Shown: positions 1-7,956 of the stretch, piece after piece
How the letters are laid out: the number at the start of each line of letters is the position of its first letter
How positions within the stretch are numbered: the first letter of the stretch is position 1
Assembly: GCA_041920275.1 (NCBI GenBank)
Contig: JAYRSE010000023.1
Span: forward strand, 1 to 27,616
Direction of reading: 5' to 3'
Source: UBA12088 sp041920275
GTDB taxonomy: Bacteria; Patescibacteriota; Minisyncoccia; Phycocordibacterales; UBA12088
DNA: 27,616 bases
The notes under the pieces: model-generated
The model's input: the letters and a program-made list of their open reading frames with translations, nothing else
Databases searched by the model: none
Told to the model about the DNA's origin: nothing
Position numbers and translations under genes: made by a program

Positions 1-4
1 CGCT

Positions 5-59
5 ATAGCTAATAAGTTCGGTTACCCAACCCCTCCCGTATAGACAGTAAATCGGTTAC
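5..59 (+). repeat. Left inverted end of the insertion sequence
   Basis: Imperfect terminal inverted repeat. It pairs with 1264-1320 and contains two CGGTTAC boxes (about 19-25 and 53-59) separated by a CGTATAGAC-like segment. The mirrored box order in the right end is the evidence. Confidence 0.8.
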
Positions 60-71
60 TCTGCCCGCCAT

Positions 72-1247
72 ATGAATATGGCAACAAAACATACCGTTCT
101 GCAAGCCAACCTGCAGAAGTGGCTCGCCTGTAAAGATGACCGAGCGAAGCGTGGAGCACTCACCGAAGAATTATCAACGACACTCAAGATGCACAAGAAA
201 TCGATCGGACGAGCGATGCGACGTCTGCAATTACGTCCCCAATCAACACCGATACGACCGGGTAGACCACGTGTATACGGCGCCGACGTTGATGCTGCAC
301 TCGCACAGATTTGGATGCTCATGGGACATCCCTGCGCCGAACACATGACCCGCGAGGCGATTGATGAACACATCGCGGGATGCATAGAAGAACGAGTGTG
401 GCACTTTGGGAGTACGGTGATCGATAAACTCCTCATGATGCGCGAAGGGAGCAAGAAGGTGCGCATCGCCACATTCAGAGAAAAACGCGGCATGACTCGT
501 GGGAGAATTGCGACCATCTCTTCACCCTTGAAAGGTATGATACCGATACGAAAGAGTCACACGTGGGTCGATCTTCCCACGGGATATCTGCAGACCGACA
601 CCGTCGTACACTGTGGTGACCTCCTCACCGGGGATGTGGTGTATAGTGTCGGATGTGTTGATTTTCGGACGTATTGGAGCGAATACACCGCACAATGGAA
701 CAAGGGGCAAGAGGCAACGTGTGCGAGTCTCGAAGTACTCACGAGTCGCATGCCGTTTGCGGTTCATGAACTGCATCCTGACACCGGCAACGAATTCATC
801 AACTACCATGTACGGGGGTGGTCCGAGAAGAAGGGATACGATCTCACTCGAAGCGAACCGTATATGAAGAACGACAACATGTGCATTGAGGAACGGAACC
901 ATACCATCCCACGTACCGAAGTTGGGTACGCACGTATCGATGACCCAACACTTGTACCGCTTGTCTCAGAGATACTCGAAGTCGCGTGTACCTATCGTAA
1001 CCACTTCCGCCCCGTCCGTCGCATGGTAAGCAAGGAACGCATCGGATCGAAGTGGAAACGCAGGTATGAAAAAGTTGCGCAGACACCCTACGCGCGTGTG
1101 CTTGCGCAAAAAAATGTACCCACGGACGTGAAAGCGAAGCTGTGTACCGAACATGAGAAATTGAATCCGGTGGTATTGAAACGAAAACTTGATACACTGA
1201 AAGAGGAGCTTGGAAAGAAGCTTCGCGCGAGACGAATTATTAAGTAA
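72..1247 (+). CDS. IS transposase with integrase-type DDE core
   Basis: A 391-residue transposase that would cut and join the ends of the surrounding insertion sequence. An N-terminal helix-turn-helix-like region (about residues 28-53) is followed by a basic GRPRVYG linker and an integrase-type (rve) core. The catalytic triad fits D176 (in QTDTVVHCG), D237 (in HPDTGNEFIN) and E273 (in NDNMCIEERN); the 36-residue D-to-E spacing is normal for this fold. The DTV-HCG and GNEFIN signatures are those of IS481/ISNCY-like integrase-core transposases; I cannot fix the family more closely. The reading frame is intact, so the element may be active. No good ribosome binding site precedes ATG 72; a second ATG lies at 78. 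Confidence 0.88.
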   Translation: MNMATKHTVLQANLQKWLACKDDRAKRGALTEELSTTLKMHKKSIGRAMRRLQLRPQSTPIRPGRPRVYGADVDAALAQIWMLMGHPCAEHMTREAIDEHIAGCIEERVWHFGSTVIDKLLMMREGSKKVRIATFREKRGMTRGRIATISSPLKGMIPIRKSHTWVDLPTGYLQTDTVVHCGDLLTGDVVYSVGCVDFRTYWSEYTAQWNKGQEATCASLEVLTSRMPFAVHELHPDTGNEFINYHVRGWSEKKGYDLTRSEPYMKNDNMCIEERNHTIPRTEVGYARIDDPTLVPLVSEILEVACTYRNHFRPVRRMVSKERIGSKWKRRYEKVAQTPYARVLAQKNVPTDVKAKLCTEHEKLNPVVLKRKLDTLKEELGKKLRARRIIK

Positions 1248-1263
1248 TTACTGGTTACGGGTC

Positions 1264-1320
1264 GGTAACCGAATTATTGACTATACGACGGAGGTTCGGT
1301 AACCGTTACTTAATAGCTAT
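1264..1320 (-). repeat. Right inverted end of the insertion sequence
   Basis: Reverse complement aligns with 5-59, including both CGGTTAC boxes. On the plus strand these appear as two GGTAACCG palindromic cores around 1265-1271 and 1299-1305. Confidence 0.78.
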
Positions 1321-1340
1321 CACGCGGCTCCGAAACAAGC

Positions 1341-1346
1341 TATACT
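1341..1346 (+). promoter_or_regulatory. -10 box of rnr, leaderless start
   Basis: TATACT lies 7 nt before the rnr ATG, so transcription would begin at or next to the start codon and leave no room for a ribosome binding site. The expected -35 position (about 1318-1323) falls on the edge of the insertion sequence and is weak (TATCAC). Confidence 0.55.
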
Positions 1347-1353
1347 GAAACAT

Positions 1354-3330
1354 ATGAACACGCAAGAGCACCGAGGGCGGAAACATCGCCACACGCAAAG
1401 GTCGCGCAAACCGTCACCCGTCGAGTCGACCGGCACCATACGAATCAATACGCGAGGGTTCGGCTACATCGCGGCGGCCGGCGGTCCCACCGAAGACATC
1501 GAGGTGCCCCCTGAGCTCCTCAACACCGCCCTGCACCTCGACACGGTCACGGTGGTGCCGCACCCGAAACGGCACCAGGGCCGCCTGCGCGGTGAAGTGG
1601 TCGAGGTGCAAAAGCGCGCAAAAACCCGCTTTGTGGGAACGATCGAAGAAGAGGACGGCTTCTTCTTCGTGCGCCCCGACGACATGCGAGTGTACGTCGA
1701 CTTCATACTCGAACGCTCCGACACACCTGTGCCGGTGGGCCAAAAGGTTGCGGTCGACCTCATTCGGTGGTCATCTCCGAAAAAGAACCCTCTCGCCCGT
1801 CTTGTTGAAGTGTTGGGGCCGGCTGGAGAACACGAGACCGAAATGCGGAGCATCGTCTCAGGCCAAGGATTCGACTGGCATTTTTCAGAAGATGTGCTCA
1901 AGGAATCGGAAAACATACACCAAAACGCGGATTCGTTCTTTGCGACCGAGGTGCCGAAACGCCGTGACTTTCGCACGGTCCCCACCTTTACGATCGATCC
2001 CTCCGACGCAAAGGACTTCGACGACGCGATCTCCATACGAGAGCTTCCGAACGGACGCATCGAGATCGGTGTGCACATCGCCGACGTCTCCGCCTATCTG
2101 CAGCCGGAAAGCCCCATGGACCGCGAAGCCCAGAAGCGTGGAACGAGCATCTACTTGGTCGACCGCACGATACCCATGCTACCCGAAGTGCTCTCGAACG
2201 ACCTGTGCTCGCTCGTACCGGAGCGGGATCGCCTTGCCATGAGCGCGGTCTTCGAGATGAGCATCGAGGGCGACGTACACCACGCATGGTACGGCGAGAC
2301 CGTGATCCACAGCAACCGACGCTTCTCTTACCAACAGGCGCAAGACATACTCACTGCGGGCCGCGGTGAACTGCATCGTGAGCTCCTTACCGCCGACACG
2401 ATCGCACGCAATCTGCGCGAAGCGCGCTTTCGGAACGGCTCGATCGGGTTCGAGACTGATGAGATCAAGTTCGAACTCGACGAACAGGGTAAGCCGGTGC
2501 GTGCATACCGAAAACAACGGCTCGACACCATGCTCATGATCGAAGACCTCATGCTGCTTGCGAATCGCGAGGTCGCAACATGGATGCATGAGGAGATCAA
2601 AAAGAAGAAGCGCGGTACCTTCGTGTGGCGCGTGCATGACACCCCGAAAGCGGAACGTATCGAGGATCTTGCCCTCTTTCTCACCGTACTCGGCTACGAC
2701 CTTCCGCACAAGAACGGCATGGTGACCGCACGCGATCTGAACGCACTCTTCGCACAGGTCGCGGGAAAGCCGGAGCAGGACATGATCGAGACCGCGACCA
2801 TACGCTCCATGGCAAAGGCCGTGTACAGCACCAAGAACATCGGGCATTTCGGCCTCGCGTTTCCCTTTTACACCCATTTCACCAGTCCCATCAGGCGGTA
2901 CCCCGACGTCATGGTGCACCGTATCGTGAAAATGCACCTCCGTGGAGCTTCGGCATCCACTCAGGACTTTCCGTGGTACGAACGCCTGTGCACACAGTCG
3001 ACCGAGCGCGAGATTGCCGCGATGGAAGCGGAGCGCGATTCGATCAAGCTCAAGCAGGTCGAATACATGGCCGGCCGCATCGGCGAATCCTTCGAAGGTG
3101 TCATCTCGGGCATCAACGACTGGGGGATCTTCGTCGAAGAGCAAGAGACCATGGCGGAAGGTCTGGTACGCACCCGCGAAATGCGCGACGACTTCTACGA
3201 ACTCAAAGACCACGGTTTTCGCTTGGTGGGCACCCGTACCGGCAAGACTTACTCGCTCGGCGACAGGGTGAATGTGCGCCTGAAAAAAGTCGACATCGAA
3301 CAAAAGACCATCGACTGGGAGCTCGTATAG
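1354..3330 (+). CDS. rnr: Ribonuclease R (RNB-family 3'-5' exoribonuclease)
   Basis: Processive 3'-to-5' exoribonuclease that degrades structured RNA in the cytoplasm. The 658-residue protein has a basic N-terminus, two cold-shock/OB-like segments (about 25-85 and 92-155), an RNB catalytic domain from about 205, and a C-terminal S1 RNA-binding domain (about 578-656). The metal-site acidic cluster is visible as TFTIDPSDAKDFDDAIS (D215, D218, D221, D223, D224). The late RNB motif HFTSPIRRYPDVMVHR is also present. It is shorter than E. coli RNase R (about 813 residues), mainly through lacking the long extensions. ATG 1354 is chosen because a -10 box sits 7 nt upstream. It converges with the cyclophilin gene on a shared terminator. 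Confidence 0.95.
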   Translation: MNTQEHRGRKHRHTQRSRKPSPVESTGTIRINTRGFGYIAAAGGPTEDIEVPPELLNTALHLDTVTVVPHPKRHQGRLRGEVVEVQKRAKTRFVGTIEEEDGFFFVRPDDMRVYVDFILERSDTPVPVGQKVAVDLIRWSSPKKNPLARLVEVLGPAGEHETEMRSIVSGQGFDWHFSEDVLKESENIHQNADSFFATEVPKRRDFRTVPTFTIDPSDAKDFDDAISIRELPNGRIEIGVHIADVSAYLQPESPMDREAQKRGTSIYLVDRTIPMLPEVLSNDLCSLVPERDRLAMSAVFEMSIEGDVHHAWYGETVIHSNRRFSYQQAQDILTAGRGELHRELLTADTIARNLREARFRNGSIGFETDEIKFELDEQGKPVRAYRKQRLDTMLMIEDLMLLANREVATWMHEEIKKKKRGTFVWRVHDTPKAERIEDLALFLTVLGYDLPHKNGMVTARDLNALFAQVAGKPEQDMIETATIRSMAKAVYSTKNIGHFGLAFPFYTHFTSPIRRYPDVMVHRIVKMHLRGASASTQDFPWYERLCTQSTEREIAAMEAERDSIKLKQVEYMAGRIGESFEGVISGINDWGIFVEEQETMAEGLVRTREMRDDFYELKDHGFRLVGTRTGKTYSLGDRVNVRLKKVDIEQKTIDWELV

Positions 3331-3331
3331 C

Positions 3332-3356
3332 GAAACGCCCCTCTGGGGGGCGTTTC
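3332..3356 (+). terminator. Hairpin terminator between convergent rnr and cyclophilin genes
   Basis: A perfect 10-bp stem GAAACGCCCC / GGGGCGTTTC with a 5-nt loop, directly after the rnr stop codon. The U-run is short. The symmetrical stem could also serve the cyclophilin gene that arrives from the other side and stops at 3379. Confidence 0.75.
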
Positions 3357-3378
3357 CGAAACCGAACTGGAGCGTGCG

Positions 3379-4077
3379 CTATTGTACCTCGATATCGGTT
3401 ATCACCACCGGCTCGACGGGTCGGTCGGCGGCGCCCGTTTGTGTCTTGGAGATCGCGTCGACCACATCCATACCGAGCGTTACGCGGCCGAACACGGCGT
3501 GCTTGTTGTCGAGGAAGTTGTTGTCGACCGTATTGATGAAGAACTGGCTTCCTCCCGTGTTCGGGCCGCTGTTTGCCATAGAGAGCGTACCGCGCACGTT
3601 CGTGAGGCCGGGCGCGAACTCATCCTCTATCGCATAGCCGGGGCCGCCGGTTCCCCACCGTGCGGACATGGTGTCGTCCTTCGAGAGCGGGTCGCCGCCT
3701 TGGATCATGAACCCGTCGATCACCCGGTGGAACTTGACGCCGTCGTAGAAATCCTTCTGCGCAAGCGCGAGGAAGTTGCCCGCGGTCACAGGGGCCTCTT
3801 TGGTAAAGAGCTCGATCGTCACGTCTCCCTTGTTCGTCTTCATGACGACGATCGTGTTTTCTTTTTCTTCGATCATGGGGTTCTTGGTTACTTCTTCGGT
3901 ATTGATAAGTGGCTCATCTGGCGCCTCAAGCACCGCATCTTCCGCTTCCGCCGCTGCATTGACGTTGGCGGGAGCTGGCTGCGGTGTCGCCTTGGGTGGC
4001 GCAGTGAGTTTCGAAAGGCCGAGCAAAAGCATGAGAATGATGGCGACCGCAATACCGATGATATACAGCTGTTTCAT
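3379..4077 (-). CDS. Membrane-anchored cyclophilin-type peptidyl-prolyl isomerase
   Basis: Catalyses cis-trans isomerisation of X-Pro bonds to help proteins fold. The N-terminus has a single hydrophobic helix (residues 5-21) with one lysine in front, followed by an Ala/Pro/Glu-rich linker to about residue 72. The enzyme domain is therefore probably tethered outside the membrane. The cyclophilin domain (about 75-232) shows the active-site strings FHRVIDGFMIQGGDP (R118, Q126) and GGSQFFI (179-180). The compact domain is typical of bacterial cyclophilins. A promoter lies at 4128-4156, giving a leader of about 44 nt. There is no convincing ribosome binding site before ATG 4077. It lies downstream of the SMC-like gene on the same strand. 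Confidence 0.92.
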   Translation of the reverse strand: MKQLYIIGIAVAIILMLLLGLSKLTAPPKATPQPAPANVNAAAEAEDAVLEAPDEPLINTEEVTKNPMIEEKENTIVVMKTNKGDVTIELFTKEAPVTAGNFLALAQKDFYDGVKFHRVIDGFMIQGGDPLSKDDTMSARWGTGGPGYAIEDEFAPGLTNVRGTLSMANSGPNTGGSQFFINTVDNNFLDNKHAVFGRVTLGMDVVDAISKTQTGAADRPVEPVVITDIEVQ

Positions 4078-4127
4078 AGTGCACTGTGGGGGTATGAACG
4101 AATAACCGTGCGAAGCCGCACAGGAGC

Positions 4128-4156
4128 AGTATACCCGCTTCGCACTTCGAAGGCAA
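4128..4156 (-). promoter_or_regulatory. Promoter of the cyclophilin gene
   Basis: On the minus strand: -35 TTGCCT (4151-4156), 17-nt spacer, -10 TATACT (4128-4133). Both boxes and the spacing fit a housekeeping sigma-70 promoter. The leader can form a small hairpin GTGCG-GCTT-CGCAC. Confidence 0.65.
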
Positions 4157-4172
4157 AATACCGGGGCGGGAC

Positions 4173-6446
4173 CTACTTCGCGACCGCCGCGGCCTCGTCG
4201 AACTTGACCGAGAGTATCTTGCTCACCCCGTCCATACCCATGGTGATGCCGTACAGGATGCCCGCCCTGCTCATGGTCTCACGGTTGTGGGTAATAAGGA
4301 TGAGCTGGCTCTTTTTGGAAAGCTCCGAGATCATGTCGCCATAGCGACGGGAATTCGCTTCATCGAGCGCCGCATCGGTCTCGTCGAGTATGATGAAGGG
4401 CGGCGGGTTGACCTGACTCATCGCAAAAATGAGCGCGATCGAGGTAAGCGTGCGCTCGCCGCCCGAGAGCATCATGAGCGACTGGATGCGCTTCTTCGGG
4501 AGCGACACTTCGATCTCAACACCTTGCTCACCGTCATCTTCCCCCTCCTCGACATCATCGCCCGGCATAAGCTCGTGAAGAAGCACATCCATGATGCCTT
4601 TCTTTTTCTTTTCTCCGACCAAGACAAGACTCGCGCTTCCACCACCGAACATGAGCGTAAAGAACTCACTGAACTGCATTCCGATGGCGCGCATCCCCGA
4701 ATCGAACTTGCTCGCAAGCTCACGATCAAGCTCCGCAAGGAGGTTGCGCAGCGACTCTTCGGACGCGGCAAGGTCGGCAAGCTCGCGCGCAAGAAAATCG
4801 TCGCGCTCTTTCGCGTCGCGATACTCTCGGGTGAGATCGTCGACGTTCGCACCACCCATCTCTTCAAGCCGTATCTTCATCTTTTCGAGACCCCGCTTGC
4901 GCTCCGTTTGCACCGCGCGATCCTCACCCGGCGCGTCGAGGTCGACCGTCGCCGCCTTCTCATCGCGATACCGCATGATGTCGCGCCCGATGAGCACCGA
5001 TCCTTCCTGCAGCTCGTTCTTAAAGGCCTCTTCTTCCCGCGTGAGCGTTTCTTCACGCATATCGATCCGCGCGAGCGTACTGCGAAGTTCCGTTTCTTCC
5101 TGCATGCACCCATAGAGCTCCCGCTCTTTGTCACGGTCCTGCTCCCTACCCGTCTCGATCATTCGCTCAAGCTCTCTCACTTGCTCTTCGGCTGACCGCA
5201 TACGCGATTCGGTCTCGCGAATGAGCGCGTCCACTTGGGTGCGCTTTTCCGAGAGTCGCGCAAGCTCGGTCCTGTCGGCGACGTACGCCCCCTTTTCCTC
5301 CACTCGATGCCGTTCCACGAACCGACGGAGCAGCTTCTGCGCTTCGAACAGCGCCCGCTTGAGCGCCTCGAGCTGTTCTCCGTTCGGTGCGTGCGCGTGG
5401 TCGAGGATGGCGGTAAGTTCGTCCCAAAATTCTTTCGCCGCACGGTACGGGACCGGCTCACCCTCTTCCTGTTCGAATCGTTTTTCTTCCCGCTCGATGC
5501 GTCGTTCCTCGAAAGAGATCTCGCCCTCCAGTCTGCCCATCTGCCTCGCAAGTTCTTGCGATTCGTGGCGCAGTGTCGCAAGTGCGGACTCGACCCTGCG
5601 CAGGTCGGCATGCTCCGGCGTATCTTGTCGCTTCTTGGCGAGATCTTCCCGAAGATCCGCAATACGCTCGCGCACCACTCGGATCCGCTTCGTCGGTTCT
5701 ATGCGCTCCGCGCGGACCATTTCGCGCTCGAAGGCCAAATGGTCTTCTTCGGCACGCAGGTACTCTGCGTACTTGTGAATAAGCTCGGTGCGCAGCTCCT
5801 GCGCCTTCTCGACCTTCTTGATCTGACGTTCCAAAAACTTTAGGTGTGGCTCGTTTTCCTTGCGCAAGGACTCGACCTGCTTACGGTTCTCTTCGGTACG
5901 TGCGAGCTTCTTCAAGCTTTCATCCTTTTTGTACTGGTAGACCCGCAGACCCAATGCGTCCTCGATCATGTGGCGCCGCTCGCGGGGGGTTGCGGTGAGG
6001 ATGCGATCGGCTTCACCTTGCGAGATCATGTGATGTCCCGACGCGCCCACATTCGCCCCGGCCAAGAGCTCGGTCACGTCCTTCAAACGCACCTTTGATC
6101 CGTTCACCAGGTACTCGTTCGTGCCATCGCGAAAGACGACACGCTCGAGCGTCACCTCGTCGAAGTCGACATTGAGCAGGCGTTCGGTGTTGTTGAAGAC
6201 GACTCTCACCGAAGCGCGGTTGCTGCGCGAAAGTGCGGCGGACCCTCCCCATATGAGATCTTCCCCCCGCTTGCCGCGCATGTTCTTGAATGATTGTTCA
6301 CCGAGCACGAAGCGGAACGCGTCGGCACAGTTACTCTTGCCGCTCCCGTTCGGTCCGACGATCGCGGTCACCGGCACCGAGAAGTCAAGCTCGCTCTTCC
6401 TCCCGAACGATTTGAAACCGACCATCTCGAGCGACTTGAGGTACAT
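4173..6446 (-). CDS. smc: Short SMC-like ATPase without a recognisable hinge
   Basis: Probable chromosome-structuring SMC-family ATPase of 757 residues. The N-terminal head has Walker A GPNGSGKSN (31-39). Two long charged coiled-coil arms follow (about 175-328 and 385-600). The C-terminal head has the ABC signature LSGGERTLTS (660-669), Walker B FIILDE (to 689) and the D-loop DAALDE. Usual SMCs are about 1150-1200 residues with a globular hinge near the middle. Here the tip between the arms is only about 55 residues (328-385), with no glycine-rich hinge and no CxxC zinc hook. ATG 6446 is chosen over the upstream ATG 6506 because MYLKSLEMVGFKSF is the normal SMC start and a -10 box lies 6 nt before it. 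A RecF/RecN-like or other SMC-related role is the alternative. Confidence 0.85.
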   Translation of the reverse strand: MYLKSLEMVGFKSFGRKSELDFSVPVTAIVGPNGSGKSNCADAFRFVLGEQSFKNMRGKRGEDLIWGGSAALSRSNRASVRVVFNNTERLLNVDFDEVTLERVVFRDGTNEYLVNGSKVRLKDVTELLAGANVGASGHHMISQGEADRILTATPRERRHMIEDALGLRVYQYKKDESLKKLARTEENRKQVESLRKENEPHLKFLERQIKKVEKAQELRTELIHKYAEYLRAEEDHLAFEREMVRAERIEPTKRIRVVRERIADLREDLAKKRQDTPEHADLRRVESALATLRHESQELARQMGRLEGEISFEERRIEREEKRFEQEEGEPVPYRAAKEFWDELTAILDHAHAPNGEQLEALKRALFEAQKLLRRFVERHRVEEKGAYVADRTELARLSEKRTQVDALIRETESRMRSAEEQVRELERMIETGREQDRDKERELYGCMQEETELRSTLARIDMREETLTREEEAFKNELQEGSVLIGRDIMRYRDEKAATVDLDAPGEDRAVQTERKRGLEKMKIRLEEMGGANVDDLTREYRDAKERDDFLARELADLAASEESLRNLLAELDRELASKFDSGMRAIGMQFSEFFTLMFGGGSASLVLVGEKKKKGIMDVLLHELMPGDDVEEGEDDGEQGVEIEVSLPKKRIQSLMMLSGGERTLTSIALIFAMSQVNPPPFIILDETDAALDEANSRRYGDMISELSKKSQLILITHNRETMSRAGILYGITMGMDGVSKILSVKFDEAAAVAK

Positions 6447-6452
6447 ACCCGT

Positions 6453-6458
6453 AGTATA
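6453..6458 (-). promoter_or_regulatory. -10 box of the SMC-like gene, leaderless start
   Basis: TATACT on the minus strand, 6 nt before ATG 6446. This supports the downstream start codon and implies a leaderless mRNA. The -35 is weak (T-rich). Confidence 0.55.
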
Positions 6459-6495
6459 CGAGAGATTCGGCATAGAAAAAAGCGGGTTGCACACA

Positions 6496-6524
6496 GAAAA
6501 AGACAAGGAGGCCGGGGCCTCCTT
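6496..6524 (-). terminator. Intrinsic terminator of the basic orphan gene
   Basis: On the minus strand an 8-9 bp stem AAGGAGGCC / GGCCTCCTT is followed by GTCTTTTTC. It lies just after the stop at 6536 and separates this unit from the SMC-like gene. Confidence 0.85.
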
Positions 6525-6535
6525 ACGTTCAGCTC

Positions 6536-7150
6536 TTATACCACCGGCTGCAGGTGTGGGGCGAGCTCTTCAAATAGATACATGTGGCTTATCCCCGCAG
6601 GATCCCTGAACACCGCCCGTGACGGATCGCCCGGAACGGAGTGCAGGAATGTCCAGAACCCCGGTACACCTTCTTTGCGAAAGGTTTTACCGTGCCGACC
6701 TTCGCAGCTTTCCTGCAGCGCCTGTGCCCGGTCTCTGATGTAGTCGGGGACAAAGACGTTTCGCTTCCCCCTCTTCACGCACCGCAACAGGTACTTTCCG
6801 TACCTGGCGCGCGCCACGCTGACATCCACCCTGCGTGACGGGGTCCCGGACGACTTTCTCACCACGCATCGCAACATCTTCCTGTGCCGCGCGATGCGTG
6901 CCTCTTTGGCGCGCCTCTCTTCAGAGCATCGCTGTCCAAACATCTCCGCTCTGGCCTTCCGAAACTGCGCCATTCGAATCGCATGTCTCGCCCTGCGACT
7001 TCTGATCAGGGCCGGGGTGTGCGTCGACCGCTTTTTTGCAGAACGCCGTACCGCGATCTCTTTACCACTACCCGGTCTGGCGTTCTTTTGCCTCGCAACA
7101 CTTTCCACCTTTGGGTAGTGGGTGGCGTGACATGCCGCATAGTTTGACAT
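6536..7150 (-). CDS. Highly basic protein of unknown function
   Basis: A 204-residue protein I do not recognise. The first two thirds are strongly Arg/Lys-rich, with clusters such as RRSAKKR and RSRRARH and several isolated cysteines. This suggests nucleic-acid or ribosome binding, but that is only inference. The C-terminal part (GVPGFWTFLHSVPGDPSRAVF and onward) looks more folded. It is treated as a real gene because it is a complete transcription unit: a promoter at 7185-7213, AAAGGAG 10 nt before ATG 7150, and an intrinsic terminator after the stop. The frame stays open further upstream to 7312, but the ribosome binding site favours 7150. There are no membrane segments or known catalytic motifs. 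Confidence 0.65.
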   Translation of the reverse strand: MSNYAACHATHYPKVESVARQKNARPGSGKEIAVRRSAKKRSTHTPALIRSRRARHAIRMAQFRKARAEMFGQRCSEERRAKEARIARHRKMLRCVVRKSSGTPSRRVDVSVARARYGKYLLRCVKRGKRNVFVPDYIRDRAQALQESCEGRHGKTFRKEGVPGFWTFLHSVPGDPSRAVFRDPAGISHMYLFEELAPHLQPVV

Positions 7151-7184
7151 CTCCGAATATCTCCTTTGTGTTTGACCTGAACGC

Positions 7185-7213
7185 ATCCTACACAATTCCG
7201 ACACATACCGCAA
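7185..7213 (-). promoter_or_regulatory. Probable promoter of the basic orphan gene
   Basis: On the minus strand: TTGCGG (7208-7213), 17-nt spacer, TAGGAT (7185-7190), followed by a leader of about 28 nt with AAAGGAG. Individually the boxes are moderate; the spacing is ideal. Confidence 0.45.
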
Positions 7214-7392
7214 ATGCGGCCAGGACGTGTGTTCGGACTCCCTCCAAAGCGCATACAGCACACTTCCCGAGTCATCGTACACACCACTCTCAAGCAGTAA
7301 TGTCATCAACAACTAACCACAGGGAAGACGGTTGCCGGTGCTAGCATCCTACAGGTTGGTTGGATATGGCATAACACTGCCTGACAAGGCAT

Positions 7393-7415
7393 CACCCCGC
7401 GTTGCGAGCGGGGTG
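7393..7415 (-). terminator. Possible terminator hairpin after the 7425-7952 gene
   Basis: An 8-bp stem CACCCCGC / GCGGGGTG with a 7-nt loop, just past the stop codon of the minus-strand gene. It lacks a U-run, so termination is not certain. Nothing else was seen in the 7214-7392 gap. Confidence 0.5.
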
Positions 7416-7424
7416 AACGGATCA

Positions 7425-7952
7425 TTACTTCATGAACGGATCCAGAACATCTAAGATGTATCTGTCGTCATGATACCTCAGGGCGAGACGCCACACTCCC
7501 TCACCCAAACCGTGTTTCGAGGGTGAGAAAAGCCACCCATCGTCATGCGGAAAGTAAAGAGTGTATCGTCGTCGGTCATGCTCCCAAACGATGTTCAATT
7601 CTCCAGAATACCCCTCCTTTTCCGCGACGGCTCGTGCGATCTTTCTCGCCAGAGCCATTCTTTCTTCCTCGGTACCTACCGGAAGGTTCGGCGTGAAGTG
7701 TGCCATGAAAGCCCCCTTGCTTTTGGCGTTTTGTTTGGCGGGATTACCGAATATTTCATAGCATGGAAACACGCGCTCTGCAAGCACCCTGGGCGTCCGT
7801 GACCTTTTCCCGCACGAGACTCGCGTTCGATTTGTCACAAAGTCAGCTCGGAAATCCATCATCAACCACACTCCTTGTGCGTCAAGTCGCCACGCAAGTC
7901 CATGATCGCCATCGTGAGAGAGATCGAGAGAGAGAATCGAATCCTCATCCAT
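7425..7952 (-). CDS. Conserved-looking protein of unknown function, 175 residues
   Basis: I do not recognise this protein. It is hydrophilic, without a signal peptide or membrane segment. The N-terminal part has the look of a beta-rich domain (DLSHDGDHGLAWRLDAQGVW). The C-terminal part has an alpha helix (EEERMALARKIARAVAEKE) followed by short strands ending in RYHDDRYILDVLDPFMK. ATG 7952 is preferred to the TTG at 7988 because it begins 4 nt after the upstream gene's stop, as expected for translational coupling. It is second in a two-gene unit with 7957-8460. Confidence 0.6.
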   Translation of the reverse strand: MDEDSILSLDLSHDGDHGLAWRLDAQGVWLMMDFRADFVTNRTRVSCGKRSRTPRVLAERVFPCYEIFGNPAKQNAKSKGAFMAHFTPNLPVGTEEERMALARKIARAVAEKEGYSGELNIVWEHDRRRYTLYFPHDDGWLFSPSKHGLGEGVWRLALRYHDDRYILDVLDPFMK

Positions 7953-7956
7953 TCCA

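Larger units (their letters stand above)
5..1320 (+). mobile_element. Insertion sequence with DDE transposase and long imperfect inverted ends
   Basis: An apparently complete insertion sequence of about 1.3 kb. It holds one transposase gene, framed by inverted ends of roughly 55-57 bp (5-59 and 1264-1320) that match when the right end is reverse-complemented. Both ends share ATAGCT, then CGGTTAC, then CGTATAG, then a second CGGTTAC, in the same order and spacing, which looks like two transposase binding sites per end. The outer limits are uncertain because the end ATAGCTAT is itself palindromic, and I could not identify a clear target duplication. The element ends about 20 bp before the -10 box of rnr. 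Confidence 0.8.

Noticed and set aside
3382..4344. Plus-strand 320-codon open frame opposite the cyclophilin gene
   Set aside because: Shadow frame; the minus strand encodes clear cyclophilin motifs.
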